The notes under the pieces: generated by a model
Told to the model about the DNA's origin: nothing
The model's input: the letters and a program-made list of their open reading frames with translations, nothing else
The model's database searches: none
Assembly: GCA_018894105.1 (NCBI GenBank)
Contig: CM032129.1
Coordinates: 14,763,968 to 14,827,967, forward strand
Length of the DNA: 64,000 nucleotides
From: Jacaranda mimosifolia
Lineage: Eukaryota; Streptophyta; Magnoliopsida; Lamiales; Bignoniaceae
Direction: 5' to 3'
Part shown: piece by piece, positions 32,813 through 45,968 of the stretch
Position numbering within the stretch: position 1 is the first letter of the stretch
Layout of the letters: the number at the start of each line of letters is the position of its first letter
Program-made: the position numbers and the translations under genes

Positions 32813-34922
32813 TAATAATTTAGGATTTAGGTTACAACCTAGTATCCACCTAACTTGTAAATAAGGATACCATATTAAATATATATTTTTCCCCAAAAAG
32901 AGATGGGAGATGGAAGATGGAATATAATTATTGTAAGAACATTCAATTTTCATAAGTGATATTGAAATGCTCTTTATTAGTGGTATTGAATCTTTAATCT
33001 ATCTTAAATGGGATAAATCAAATAAAAGAAGAAGAAACAGGGAAAAAGTAATAATGTTTTTATTACTCTTGATATAATGTATCGAATAAATACATCAAAG
33101 TACTTTTGTAAGGAATTGTAATGAAGGGTCTAATTCTAAATGATAAGATTCATGCTTTTAGGGTGATCATTTACAAGCCTCTATGGCCCATACATTTATT
33201 ATATCAATAAATAAGCTTAATGAGATACTAATTTTGTAGCCACATGTTGGGCTTGGCGTAGAGCACATCATATAGCTCCCATACTCCTAAATGAATTAAG
33301 CTAAAAAGGCATGTCAAACAAGTTCCTTCTTTGTTGAGGATACTTAGGGTTTTGTAGAGTTGCATTTAATATAGTCATGACAGGTCGAGGTAAAATTCCT
33401 CTCCCCTCATTTTAGTAAAATCCTTTGTGCTTTTTCTTTCTCACAAAAGTTTGCGTGATGACAGGACATCTACATAATACATCATAAGGATGGGACACAC
33501 ATTGTTGAATAAAGGCAAATACACATGTCGAATCATGAGAGTGTTTCTAAGGGCTAATCTCTCTTTAAGTTGAGATGGGCTGCCTCGACCTGGCAACGAG
33601 CGCCATAAATCTCTAGGTTGAGATGGATAGCCTCAACCATCTACTTAAGAGTCATCATCCCCTACTCAACATGCGCACAATCTAGGTGGAGGTCTTGTGG
33701 ATCTATAATATTTTGAGAGGACCATAACTAAAGTGATTGAGGCAATTCTTGCATTTCCTAAATATTTTTCTGATTCTTTCAATTAGAATGATGGAGAGCA
33801 TATCAAATTTCATGGGTTTTAAAGCATTTGAGAGGATAAAGTCTAACTTATCTAAGAGGTATAGCTTATGACTTGTGCACTATCTTGGAGGATTTTGAGG
33901 TCTTCATAGGCATAGAATCAGGAATTGTAAGGAGTCTTGTGAGAGAAAGAAGCGCTTCATGGTGTAGTGCATGTGGAGCATCATAACAACAACTTAACCA
34001 AGGGAAAGTTAGGATATGATATAGAAGAGTTTGATTTTCTCCTTCCCAAAAGATTATCCTTTCTTACAAAAGGGAAATGAAATGTAGTCCTTCTGAGAGT
34101 ATTACATTGCATACACGTCTTACTTTGTTACTGGTTTCACTATTCTTCCTCATTCTTTACCTGTGTTTTACTTTTGTGATGAGACTTTGATTATTTTTCT
34201 AGTCTATGATCTCGTGTTTTTTTCCCTTCTACAAGCAAGAAAGTTCATATTACTGTCATCAAGGCTAAGAAAAAATCTAAGCATAATCGTGTTTTTGGCC
34301 TTTCTTTGTTAAAAGCAATAGTAGAGGGCACTTGTAGACAACTCCTTAGTGCTCCATAAGCCATAGCCACATAGAGCCTCCAATTGAGGGTCGATCATAT
34401 CCTACTCTCTCACATTATCCTCATTTCCTATAGATGAGGTGGACGCCATGAGTCATCTCCACCTACACTACATGTAAAGATAGTTCGTGGTACTTTTGGA
34501 GAGTGTTCTCCAGGCCTCGACCATAGATATTATCCTTCGACTTAATTATAAGCTTAGTATAGAGTTGTTTCTAGGATATTAATTGCAAATCACTGGTTGA
34601 GAAAAGAACAAGGTATATTATCATTGTTGATGATCAGAGGTGCATTAATCTCTTTGGCACCGAGCAATTTGATGAGTTCATAACTAGGTTTATGGTCATG
34701 GTAACTTCTTTACTAGGTTTTCTTATATATCATTTAACTTTTCTTATTGTTTCCTTTTTCTAATCCCATGTTTATTTACATATTCTTGACATCTCATCTT
34801 AATTCCACCATAGGTCATTCCCAAATGAGATGAGGTGGCTCGTTTGGAGTACTTTAGAAATTAAGTGAAGCAAGCTTGATATTTCTTGTCACAAGGAAGA
34901 GATGAACCAACTTTAGTGCAAT
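32813..34922. other. Unassigned 2.1-kb region
   Basis: No gene or element end recognised. A plus-strand fragment near 34635-34700 (INLFGTEQFDEFITRF) looks protein-like but is short and bounded by stops. Because an Athila-like LTR starts at 34923, part of this may be a heavily decayed internal region of that element. No polypurine tract precedes the LTR. Confidence 0.4.
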
Positions 34923-36234
34923 TGATTACTCTCCAAAATAGACTTATTTTACCTGTGTTTTGTATTGGTTTTTTGTTAGTTTTGAATAATTTGCATTAGA
35001 AAAACACCTCATTTGATTTTTGTTGGTTTTATGAGTTGTTTTGTTGTGTTTTTATCATGATTTACTATTATTTTTCATTTACACTGATTATTTATGTGTT
35101 TTATATGTCTTGTTGTAGATCTTGAGTGAACGAGAGCCAAAACTAGGAGTGCATAGAAAAATGAGAAAAACGAAGGCTTTTGAGGCATTTTGGACAACAA
35201 GGGCCACAACACCAAAGCAAAATGGCAAATAAGTTTTAGGCAACATAACGCCGAGATGCTAATTCTCTATAGAGCTTACAATTCCATTAAGTGTTTAGTG
35301 ATGTAATTTTGGTTCTAATTAACATAAAGGTCTGATTAATCAATAAGCATTATCCACCTTTGTAGAATTTTTATATCTTTTGAGACTTGACTTATCTCTC
35401 TACCTTTCAAGATGATTTTCTCTCTTTCCTAGCCTGGATACTAATTAACCAAATGAACATATTAAAACACCAAATTTCTTTGGGGATTTGAGGAATTTGC
35501 TTGGAGCTTGTCGTGGGTTCGCTGGAGCTTAAGAGAAGAAGGCAATTTGCATTGGATTCCATGTTTCCCCCATAATATTCCTTAATTTTAGTAGTAACTT
35601 ATATCAGCAATAGTTTAACTATGAATTATTTATCTAGACTAGGTTTTATTTAGTTTTTTTCTAGATTTGTGACTTTTATGTTGATTAGATTGTAGATTAA
35701 TTTGTGAATTTTATGTTTAGTTGTGATGGGTTATTTGAATCACTTGATTTTAATGCCTTCTTGAGATTGATCACTTTGAGGATATTACTAATGAACAACA
35801 TGGTAATTTAACCTAACTAGGTCAAGAAATAAGGAGTTAGTTTGCTAAATTAGGTGGGTATAAAGTATGTGTAATCAACGGACACTTGACTTAAATTTTC
35901 TTTAGGAACACAATTGCTTGGGCTCAAAAATGGTTAGTAACTACAAACGATATATACTACCCAATAAAGCAACGGTTATGAGCGTATTAGTATAGGTTTT
36001 CTTTAATATATTAGGATCAATTAACTCATAATCAATAAATCAAAAGGGCAATTTATGAAAATGCTTTTAATTGGCACAAATTTCACTTTTTGAATTTTTC
36101 CTTTTTTTTTAATTTTGATCAAAATTCAATAGTTTAGATAGCATTGATAAAGTGATAGAGGTACTTAATCTCAATTCTTGCGGATATGATAATCCTTTCT
36201 AATTCGATTTAATAAAAATTGACTAGTACGCTTA
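34923..36234 (+). repeat. Athila-like LTR, copy 1
   Basis: It starts TGATTACTCTCCAAAATAGAC and matches the LTR starting at 57779, including the end region GATAGAGGTACTT...GCGGATATGATAATCC, equivalent to the GGGTACGACTCTGGTACTC end of copy 2. Length is about 1.3 kb. No primer-binding site follows, so it is a solo or truncated LTR. The right boundary is approximate. Confidence 0.65.
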
Positions 36235-36829
36235 TGAATAAAGATTCATGTATATTGTGTATTGTGTTCAATGATCATGAGCATGAAGAAAAGGAATTCA
36301 GTACTCCAAGTGAGAAGTATCAGTGTGAGATTGCTAGTAGGATGATGTTTCTTGAGTCCAAAGTTGGGAAGGCGATAATTGCTAGCTTCGAGAAGATTCG
36401 GTGGAAGAGTTTCAATTATCCTCTGCCTTTAAGGATGTAGTCATTGATTATGCTACTAGTATTTATAATCAAAGCAACTATAATTTTCATTTCATATTGT
36501 GCAAATTAAGTCATTTACCTAGAGAAAACTTTATGATGTTGGACCCTTTATGTTGGAGCTTGCGGAGGATGACTAGCTGGGCAGTGATCTTGCAGATGTT
36601 CCTAATGGCAATTTGATAGGGACTAAGTCTGGTGATCACTCTAATGTTCCTGAATCAGCAATCCCAAAATTTCTCTTTGATCCAATCAAAAAGTTAAAAA
36701 AAAAATGGAATGCCTTTTTTTTGAAAATTTTTGACGGCAATGTTCCATCAAAAATTTTGATCGGTAATTCTATTTTACTTTAGTAATTCAACCACATGGT
36801 GTCCATATAGATTTTAGATTGGGTAAAAT
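36235..36829. other. Unassigned region with two short overlapping frames
   Basis: Plus-strand frames of 73 and 71 codons (36219-36440 and 36401-36616) have ordinary amino-acid composition and overlap as if one frame had shifted. Neither resembles a family I know. It may be a coding remnant of an element. Confidence 0.35.
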
Positions 36830-38453
36830 CATCCATGTATAGAGGATTTTGAGAATCAATGGAAGTTCATTGCTCATCCAAGAAGGTTGAAATGATTGCT
36901 AATGCTATCTGTTGTGGTTGGTTTGGAAGTTCTTGTGTAAAGTAGCATGTGACACTTAGGATTAGTTTAGGTAGTTCACAGGTAAACCATCCACATTAGG
37001 AAGATAGCCACAGAACCCACAACTTTTGAAAAAACAAACATACTAGGAATATATATATATATATATAATTATTTTGGTTATTAGTTTTGATCGAATATCA
37101 TCATAACTTTAGACTTAGTTAGGAGATATGATAATAGAAGAATTGTATTTGGTACTTATAAGAGAAAATTTTCACGTGTTCAATTTACCCATTAATTGCG
37201 ACCTATAAGCTTGTTTCTAGACATCAATCATAAGCAGTAAGTAAAATTGAATTTAGCTCCTTTAATTCAAAATGATTCATTAAAAGAAAGTGACTAATTA
37301 ATTATTTAAAAATTAAATAGTAAAAAATTGTGCGCCTAAGATTAATTAATTAGTGAGCATAAGGGGACACACACAAAAGCCATTGAAGCCCATATCAACT
37401 TTGAGAACTGATCTAAAAATAAAATAATTAATTATGAATTAGTTTAGTTAAATATTTGATAAGTCTAATGAGTTAAAATTTCATTTAATTTAGTTTAGTT
37501 GAGTCCATAGAATGAGGCTAGCTTGGATGGATAACAAATGAATTAGTTTAAACTAATTTATTTGGACTTGAGATTCAATTTAAGACTTAATCAATGAAGA
37601 AGTTAAATTTATTCAATTAACTAAAAGAAATTTTCTTTAATTAAGTCCATGAAATATACCTTAATTATAAATTAATTAGTTAGACCAATTCTTTTTTTAG
37701 GAGGGGGAAAGGCTTAAGAACTAACTAATTGAAGAGTCAAAGAATTTATTAACTAAGTAGGCTACTTGGAATTAATTTAGAATTAATATCAAACTTCAAT
37801 TTGCTCATTTTTTGCCCAAGCCCATAAAAGACTTTGGAAGTCTAGACTTTTAGAATAAAATTAAAAGAATTTGTGGAGTATAAATTAGGGTTAAGAAGCC
37901 CAAAAAAATCTACCACCTATAAATACTTTAGTGCAAGTTGGTTACACTAAGTGATCGTTATTGAGTGGAAGTCATTTTGGTAGTAGTTATTAAGAGGTAG
38001 TTAGTTAGATTAGGACTCTTCTATCTCCCATATAACATCCATAACAGTTATAACTCTCCTCATTCCATCCTCTTGGTTTTTCATGTCGAGTCTTCCATAT
38101 GTCATTATTGTATATTCTGCATCAACAATTCTTATTTTCTCTTCTTTCAAGTCATTCTACAAATTATTTTCTATTTTTTCTTTTCGTTCTTCTTGAAATT
38201 AAGAGATTGTATTTTTCTATCTCTAGAATAAGGAAGAACACAATTAGGCAGTTGGTATGTGGATACTCTTAGAGCTGAGATGCTTTAATCGCTTGTGTGA
38301 ATTTTTAAATTTGACAAGACGATTGAAGATTGAAGGACTCAAATAGCTATTCAAAAGGAGGGGCTTTCTTTATTCTATTGGATAGCTTATGCTCTTCATT
38401 ATTAGAGTAGTATCCAATGAATCAATTGGGATTGGTAAACAAACATCTGTTGT
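36830..38453 (+). repeat. Long LTR family, copy A
   Basis: It aligns with 48110-49481 and then 55143-55640. Shared points are ATAGAGGATTxxxxGxTCA, CTAGACATCAxxCAT, AGCCCATAAAAGACTTT-like and the GAGGTAGTTAGTTAGATTAGGACTC-like block before the end. The general layout resembles the LTR at 18410-20765, so it is probably a distant relative. A TATAAATA box lies at 37918-37925. Both ends are approximate; the right side is cut by the solo LTR at 38454. Confidence 0.6.
37918..37925 (+). promoter_or_regulatory. TATA box in long LTR copy A
   Basis: TATAAATA in the position expected for a U3 promoter, roughly two thirds into the LTR. Confidence 0.45.
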
Positions 38454-40584
38454 TGTAACACCCCTAAAATTTAGTTTTTTTTTGGAAAATAAGGAATTAG
38501 AAAGTAAGGTATTGGTTGATCGGATTTTAGGGTTGAAAAAAAAAAGACTTGATTACAAAAATTTTGAAAGTTTTGGGGTCAAAATAGAATTTAGCAAGAC
38601 TTGATTGGACCACATTTTAAGAAGTTGTGGGCTTGCATGGAAATAATTTAGGTCAAAGGGGTTCAAGTAAAGCACTATATTAATTTGGGGCCAAGAGAAA
38701 AGGTTTTGAAACTTGGTGGACCTAACTGAAAACTTGACGAAAATTGTAGGGGTGAAATTGTAATTTCTAAAAGATTGCATTTTAAATAGTGGTCAACTCT
38801 CCATTCTTCATTTTCTTCTCCACCATGCACCGATTCTCCCCCTCCCACCGACGACTTACTCCAACGATGGAAACACCTCAAATTATATACCATTTTCTTC
38901 CTCTCTTCGAGTAGAACACAACAATATAAATTTATCCTTAAACCTATCAGTGTAGCGACCGAAAAAAGGGGCGGGAAATTTCAGCACGGTGAGGCTTTGT
39001 GGGTCTTTTATCTCCGATGATTGAAGTTCAAGAATATGTACTAGGTTTTGTAGCCCTTAGCTCAAGGATCACGCTAGTGCTTTCAGATTCTCAAACGGAC
39101 CACCGTGGATGGAGGAATTATGGAAAAAATACGGCGGCAAATGTGGTGGGGTTGGGCGATTAAGGCTGAAATTCGAGCTCAATTCGGTGGTGTTTGGCAA
39201 AATTGACTTGGGGCTTTACTTAGTTGAGCTGAAAGGAGCATTTTGGTAGTATTGTTGAGCTTTTCCGGCGACTGTGCACGGCGGCGCTCTGGTGGCTCCA
39301 GGATAGTTTTTCCAGCTCGTCATGGCGATCATAATGGTGGTCTCAATTCGTGATTTTGAGGTCCAGTTAAGCAAATTTTGGGGTAAAGATAGGTATTGAG
39401 TGTAGGATTCTTGTACCATTTTAAATTCATATGAACTTTGTATTCCAAAAGGAAAGCTAAGAAATGTGTGCCAAGTGGTGATCTTTATATGCATGCATGG
39501 ATTATGATATGGTTTAGTAGGCCTGGATTTGAATTAAAATTTTGATTTTTGGGTAAATGAGTTAATTGAAAAAAAATTTGAAACTCTAACTTGTGGATTT
39601 TATAGATTTGGAATCAAGTGATAATAATCAGGTTATTTAAGGTGATATGGGACTAAGATTCGGAACATGCATATGCTATGATAATTCTAGTAAACTTGGA
39701 TTGTGTTCTTTTATGAAAATTTTGGGAATTAATCGAGTTAATCGGAGGAAAATCCTAATTTTATGAATTGTATTGTTGATTCGGGATAATGATATGAGAT
39801 TAATTATATAAATAAGAACTTGACTATGCCCTTTTGCTAGTACCAATATAAACCCTGTAAATATTTTTGTATTAACAGCATAATTAGTCATACCCTAATG
39901 ATAGTATTAATCAAACCCTAATTATCGTATTGATTGATTAATTAGCGATTTAGGGACCATTAATATAAGATTTTAATTCTTAAGGATTATTAAGGTTGAG
40001 TGGGGATTTTGAATATGGGCCTACTCTTTTGGTTAGGTGACGAATAAGTGGGTTCCGTGGACCAGTAGATTGCTGATTGTGGATTGCATTTTCTGAGACT
40101 TTAAAGGTGATGGTCTGCCACTCTGGCATTTTCTCATACCTGTTTGTTCCATGATGAACCCCTTCAAGGGTTTCTGTTTGACTTGATTCAGAAACTTATT
40201 GATTCTCGATTGTCAAATTTCATGACTTTCTTGCATTCTTGGATATTATTATATGATTCAAATCCGTTCTGGTGCCAGAACTTTCTTTACATTGTCAGAT
40301 TTCTGTCCTTGTACCCCAGCCTTGCCGGCTAACCTTATATTCTTGATATCTGTGAAAGTAATGTTTGAAAGGGTCTAGTAGACCTATTTGTGTCAAAAGT
40401 TCTCTTAAATTGTTTATGTACCTTGTTTATTGGAATAGGCCTTGCCAGCCGTTAAATTGCAAATCTTGTAAAGTTCTGAAATGTTCATGTTATTGCTTGA
40501 AAAGTTGAATTGATATCTGTTTACATTATATCATTCAACTCACGGGGATGCCCTTGGGAAGTTCAACCCATATGGATGCCACGG

Positions 40585-41185
40585 TGTCAAAGATCGCTCC
40601 CGCATCGGGCCCCTTGACAGTCCACACGGCCGCCCCTCAACAGCCTGCATCAACGAACTTGCACTCCAAGGAGTATCTACTGTGTCCTAGGTGTAGGCCT
40701 TTTCTTTTTTTTTTTCACTATTGTAGATATGTAGGCAGGATGCTGCTGTTTTTGTTGTAATTTTCAAAATTTCAGTATCTAGTGCTGTAACAACGTTTTT
40801 TTCTTTTTTAAGCCTATTATAGGGGGAATGAGTATTTGAAGCTGAGTTGTACTGTGCATTGTTAGAGTCCCCCCCAATGCCTAGCATTGCTCTAACAATT
40901 ATCGATATTGTACTATTGTTGTTATCAATGAAATCGAGTTTTCTTTCCAAAGCGTTCCGGCGTGTGAATGAGTATCATTGGGGATTGTGCCTCTAAAACG
41001 TCCCGGCGTGGGCGCGAATACGACACACAATCACCCAATGCTATCAAGCTTTGACGGTTACTACGCTCTTAACAATACCAAGACGGTTGACGGTTGTTGT
41101 ATTTTGGCGGACGTAGTTGGAATGTAGCAAGCTATTAGCTGCACAGTGCACAGTTACCTCGTTACTTGAGAAGTACCCAGTGACA
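40585..41185 (+). repeat. 5' LTR of the chromovirus
   Basis: 601 bp, TGTCAAAGATCG to CCCAGTGACA. It contains CCTATTATAGGGGG, a possible TATA region, also present in the 3' LTR. Confidence 0.93.
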
Positions 41186-41187
41186 AC

Positions 41188-41200
41188 TGGTATTAGAGCC
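41188..41200 (+). other. Primer-binding site of the chromovirus
   Basis: TGGTATTAGAGCC, two bases after the LTR, complementary to the 3' end of initiator tRNA-Met with one change. Confidence 0.92.
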
Positions 41201-41228
41201 TCGGCTCTTGATCCACTAGCTGAGGCAA

Positions 41229-42400
41229 ATGGCACTAGAACCTGTAGCTTTCGTAAATATAGCGGGGCAAGAGAATGAAGCCCCAAGACGAGTTGGTACT
41301 ACAAAACAACGGTTGGAAGCACTGGAGGACGAGAACTCCAGGCTACAATTTGTGGTTGAGACCTTGGAGGAAAAGGTCGAAGGACTGGACGCAGAGATCA
41401 CAGATCTCCATGCTCAACTGGGTGAGAGCAGAGATACTTGTCAAACCTTAACGGAGGCCCTGAGGGCAAATAATACAGCTGGTTTGAGATGGGAAATGGA
41501 AGCAATGTCAATTCAGATCGACTTTCTCTAGAGAGCGATGAGTAATGGGCCTACCATTGCTCCAGACCCGGCGGCCAGGCTTTGGATACCAGAGCCCAGA
41601 GCTTACGGGGGTGCAAGAGATGCAAATGAGGTGAAGAACTTTCTGTTTGACATGGAACAATACTTATTTGCCGCTAATATTGAGGATGAGGTAAGGAAAG
41701 TGGCGACTGCTACCATGTATTTGACGGGAGATGCAAAACTATGGTGGTGGACCAAATATATAGATATCTAGGCACGGTGGGTACGTATGGATACATGGGA
41801 TCATCTCTAGGAAGCAATCAGGCAACAGTTCTTCCCGGAGAATGTCGAGTACAATACCAGGCGGGCCTTACGAGATCTGAAGCATACAACCTCCATCAGG
41901 GAATATGTGAAAGCCTTTTCCACCCACATGCTAGAAATAAGGGACATGTTCGAGAAGGATAAGCTTTTCACATTTTTGGAGGGATTGAAACCGTGGGCGC
42001 ATGCCGAGCTGCAGCGCCAGAGAGTAGCTTATTTGAATACTGCTATGGGAGCAGCAGAGCGGTTAATGGATTACAGTTAGAGCTCCGAAAGGAGAAACAT
42101 GTTGCCTCCAACACTAATCAGTCAAAAGGGGGTGAGGCGAAATCATTCAGGCCGAATCTGAGCAAAGGTGGGGGAGAGAGGCAATCCCATACCTAAGGGA
42201 GCTCACAGGCGAGTTCTAATAAAGCGAAACTAGAGAACAGGCAGGGAGCACCCCAGAAGAGCAGGGGATGTTTCCTTTGTGGTGGTCTACACCGGATGAA
42301 AGATTGTCCGAAGCACCATTTACTGAATGCTTTAGTGAGCCTTGCAGAAGCGGAGAGGGCGCCTAAGCAAGTTGAAACTCAGGCTTCTACTATTGGAGAG
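41229..42400 (+). pseudogene. Gag with coiled coil and zinc knuckle
   Basis: ATG 41229 opens a protein with a strong coiled coil at about residues 27-75 (RLEALEDENSRLQF, LEEKVEGLDAEITDL). A stop at 41529-41531 ends that frame, and the core resumes with YGGARDANEVKNFLFDMEQY and MYLTGDAKLWWW to a stop near 41770, then continues in another frame with FFPENVEYNTRRALRDL and FLEGLKPWAHAELQ. A CX2CX3HX4C knuckle (CFLCGGLHRMKDC) is at 42269-42307. It would form the particle and bind RNA. At least three breaks are visible. Confidence 0.9.
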
Positions 42401-42404
42401 CAGA

Positions 42405-42990
42405 AGTCTAATGAGCGCGAGGACAACCTTGGGGCCATCTCACAGTGGTGCAATACAATTTCACATGTGGCAGCTAAAAGAATAGTGCCACCAAAGGCAA
42501 GCAAGACTGCACCAGCCCTAACTGAGAACCAGCCGGAGAAGGGATCACAGCCTCAAAACTATAGAAAGAAAGGGCTGATGTTCATTGATGTGAAGATCAA
42601 TGGCAAGCCGGTTCATGCCATGGTCAACACTGGTGCCACCCACAACTACCTAGCAAGTGCCGAAGTGGAGAGACTCGAGCTTGTACTGGAGAAAGGAGTT
42701 GGTCGGGTGAAAGCTATTAATTCAGTTTCTCAGCCCGTTGCAGGAGTAGCCAAATCTGTGCTCATCAAGGTGGGACCATTCGAAGGGAGAACAAATCTTT
42801 CAGTGGTCGTGATGGATGACTTCAAGCTTATCCTTGGGCTTGAATTTCTACGGGATACAAAGACAGTGGTGATGCCGCACGTGGATTCATTGATGATGAT
42901 GGGAAGCAAGTCGTGCGTCATACCTATATTGATCGAGAAGTTGGGGACAAAAATTCCTCAACCATTCAATTTGAGAAGGGTTGCAAATGA
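42405..42990 (+). pseudogene. Protease with catalytic Asp changed to Asn
   Basis: The continuous frame 42296-43129 contains GLMFIDVKINGKPVHAMVN followed by TGATHNYLA. The Asp expected in the D-T-G triad is AAC (Asn) at 42626-42628. Downstream, SVVVMDDFKLILGLEFLRD matches the second half of the domain. It joins directly to the zinc-knuckle end of gag, as in a Gag-Pol fusion. A single transition explains the lost residue. Confidence 0.88.
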
Positions 42991-43005
42991 AACGAGCCGT
43001 CATTC

Positions 43006-43930
43006 TTGTGCATCCTTTACTTTGAAGAGATGGAAGAGGCATCGGGGCCAATCCCTAGTGTGGTTAAGGAGCTCTTGTGGGAATTTAAAGATGTGGTGCC
43101 AAATGAACTGCCTCGAAAGCTACCGCTGAAGAGAGCAGTGGATCATGAGATTGAGTTGGTGCCGGGTACCAAACCTCCCGCCCGGGCGCCATATCGAATG
43201 TCGCAACCTGAGCTTGAGGAGCTTAGGAAACAGTTGAAGAAGATGCTGAAGTGTGGGATTATCAAGCCCGCCAAGTCATCGTATGGAGCCCCTATATTGT
43301 TCCAAAATAAGACTGATGGGTCCTTACAGATGTGATGTGACTATTAGGTATTGAACAAAATTACTATGAAGAACAAGTATCCCATACCGCTTGTGGCCGA
43401 TTGCTTTGACCGACTTAGCCGGGCAAAATACTTTATAAAGATTGATTTGAGGTCGGGTTACTGGCAAGTTCTGATCAAGGAGGGAGACGAGACGAAGACT
43501 ACAGTGGTCATGAGGTATGGGGCCTTTGAGTTCCTGGTCATGCCTTTCGGTCTGACAAACGCCCTAGCAACCTACAGCACATTGATGACCAGGTACTCCA
43601 TGGTTTTCTGGATGAGTTTGTGGTAGTGTACCTGGATGATATTGTGATGTATAGTGGGACCTTATCCAAACATCTGGAGCATCTGCGAAAGGTTCTCACT
43701 CGACTCCGTGAGCATGAACTATATGCCAAGCCGTTGAAGTGTTCGTTTGCTCAGGAGAAAATTCATTTCTTGGGTCACATCGTGGAGCGAGGGAGAATTC
43801 GTATGGACCCAAAGAAAGTGCAGGCTATTCAAGAGTGGCAGCCTCCCGAGATGTTCATGAAGTGCGGTCATTTTTTGGGTTGGCAAACTATTATCGCAGA
43901 TTTGTGAAGGGCTACTCTAAAATAGCACGA
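43006..43930 (+). pseudogene. Reverse transcriptase of the chromovirus
   Basis: ELPRKLPLKRAVDHEIELVP, then [48 protein letters not shown] and the catalytic YLDD at 43629-43640 ([14 protein letters not shown]), followed by [18 protein letters not shown]. Stops interrupt it at 43333 and 43345, and a one-base shift lies near 43587. Another shift near 43855 separates it from the thumb segment [18 protein letters not shown]. All three palm motifs are present. Confidence 0.93.
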
Positions 43931-43962
43931 CCCCTCACCGACCTCACGAAGAAGATAGAGTC

Positions 43963-44472
43963 TTGGAATTGGACACCCCAATGCCAAGCAGCATTCGAGG
44001 GACTGAAGAAGGCTATGGTATCGGATCATATGTTGGCTCCTCGAATTTAATGAGGATGTTCAAAGAGGAGACTAATGCTTCAGACTTTGCTTTTGAAGGA
44101 GTTCTGATTCATGACAAGCATCCTGCTGCTTTTGAGAGCCGCAAGTTGAAGGAAGCAGAGAGGCGCTACTCAACGCATGAAAAGGAATTGCTAGCCGTAG
44201 TTCACTGCCTCAGACTATGGCAGCACTACTTGTTGGGCTCTTCTTTTTTGGTCAGGACGAACAATACTGCAGTCAACCATTTTATGAGCCAGTCTAAACT
44301 GACCAGTAAGCAGGCACGGTGGCAAGAGTTGTTGGTGGAGTTTAACTTTTCCTTGGAGTACTGTGCCGGTGCGAGCAATCATGTGGCAGACGCCCTGAGC
44401 CGGAGAGTGGATCATACGAGAATGGTGGCCACTTTGTCCTCGAGTGTAGCTACCACTTCTATGAAGGACTGA
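43963..44472 (+). pseudogene. RNase H of the chromovirus
   Basis: Open frame with AFEGVLIHDKHPAAFESRKL, RRYSTHEKELLAVVHCLRLW, FLVRTNNTAVNHFM and the ending ASNHVADALSRRVDH. In FLVRTNNTA the usual catalytic Asp of this strand is Asn, again a G-to-A type change. The domain degrades RNA in the hybrid during reverse transcription. Confidence 0.88.
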
Positions 44473-44479
44473 ATACGGG

Positions 44480-45640
44480 AGCTCTTACCGAAAGATCCTA
44501 CAGGGCAGTATTTGGTTGATCTTGTCGAGAAGGGCAAAACTCGGTAGTTTTGGATGGATGGAGGACTCTTGATGACCAAAGGAAACCGAATGTATATTCC
44601 TAAAGGCAGGGACCTGAGGAAATCATTGATTTCAGAATGCCATGACACTCTTTGGGTGGGACACCCAGGAGCAGAGCGCACCTATGCCTTGGTGCACAGA
44701 TCGTATTATTGGCTACAGATGTGGGATGATATGAGAAGTATATCCGTACTTGTCTAGTGTGCCAGCAAGACAAGTCGGACCATCAGAAGAAGCCAGGCTT
44801 GTTGGAGCCACTTCCGATTCCCCAATGACCTTGGGAGAGCATATCTATGGATTACATCATTAGGTTGCCTAAGGTGGGAGATTTAGGGATTATCATTGTC
44901 GTGGTAGACCGGTTCTCTAAGTATGCTACTTTTATTGCAGCCCCTAAACATATTACAGCAGAAGGGACAACTCATCTCTTCTTCAAACATATTGTCAAGT
45001 ATTGGTGACTGCCGTGTCAATGATCGGGACTCTCGGTTTACTGGCAGCTTTTGGACCGAGCTCTTCAAACTCGTCGGATCCAAATTGAACATGAGCTCGA
45101 GCTATCATCCACAGTCTGACAGCCAGACCAAGTGCTTCAATTCCATGTTGGAGGAATATCTTCGACACTTTGTGAGCGGCTCTCAGAAGGATTGGGTGAA
45201 GCTCTTAGATGCTGCTCAGCTGTGCTTCAATGCCCAGAAGTGCTCTACCACCAATAAGAGTTCTTTTGAGATTGTGACTGGGCAGCAACCACTACTCCTA
45301 CACACTCTGGACTCCCCGCAGGGTGCGTGGTCTCCTCTTGCACGAAGTTTCTCGCAGGAATGGAAACAAAATGTTGATTTAGCCTAAAGCTATCTCGAGA
45401 AAGCTCAAAAGTGGATGAAAAAGCATGCAGATCAGAATTGCCGCTTCAGTGAATTTCAAGTGGGAGATATGGTATTGGTGAAGGTCCTTGATTTGAAACA
45501 GTCAAAAGTAGCAAGAGGGAGAGACCCTCGCTTGATGCAAAAGTAAATTGGACCGTTGTCTATTATTAAACGCATTGGGAAAGTAGCCTACAAGATAGCG
45601 TTGCCTGACACTGGTGGAAAATTCATAATGTCCTCCATGT
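44480..45640 (+). pseudogene. Integrase of the chromovirus, catalytic Glu replaced by Lys
   Basis: The zinc-binding part is GNRMYIPKGRDLRKSL, then HDTLWVGHPGAERTYALV and, after a shift near 44740, CLVCQQDKSDHQKKPGLLEPLP. The core has the first Asp in SMDYIIRLP near 44850 and the second at 45022-45024 (NDRDSRF). Exactly 35 residues on, the Glu position is AAG for Lys (45130-45132). Other breaks are near 44827 and 45006. The C-terminal part carries FQVGDMVLVKV near 45457. Confidence 0.9.
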
Positions 45641-45968
45641 GAGCCAGCTGAAGCCCTATCATGCAGATCAGGAGGAGACATCCCGTAATAAACCCAACCA
45701 CCCACAGTTGATGTTCACGAAGAAAGAGAAGAATGTGGCGAAAATAATTCTAAATCACCGAGTAACCGGCACAGAAAGCGCAACTCAGATGGAGTACTTG
45801 GTGAAATGGAAGGGATGTAGCAGCAAGGAGAACACTTGGGAGCGGGTGACGGACCTTAAGGCGTTCCAACCTCTGTTAGAGGCATATCAGGCCTCAGTAT
45901 CACCGATGACGTCGCCAACTCATGTGGGGGAGAATGTCAAGGGTCGTTCCCGCCATCGGGCCCCTTGA
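45639..45968 (+). pseudogene. Chromodomain at the integrase C-terminus
   Basis: VAKIILNHRVTG followed by MEYLVKWKGCSSKENTWERVTDL and FQPLLEAYQ is a clear chromodomain, with the aromatic and acidic positions EYLVKWKG and TWE kept. This domain reads histone marks and steers insertion into heterochromatin, and its presence defines the element as a chromovirus. The frame reads into the 3' LTR (45935 onward), as in many such elements. Confidence 0.9.
45924..45934 (+). other. Polypurine tract of the chromovirus
   Basis: GTGGGGGAGAA ends directly at the TG of the 3' LTR. Confidence 0.9.

Noticed and set aside
34630..34720. A protein-like fragment INLFGTEQFDEFITRF
   Set aside because: Only about 30 residues between stops; too short to assign, though it may come from a decayed element.
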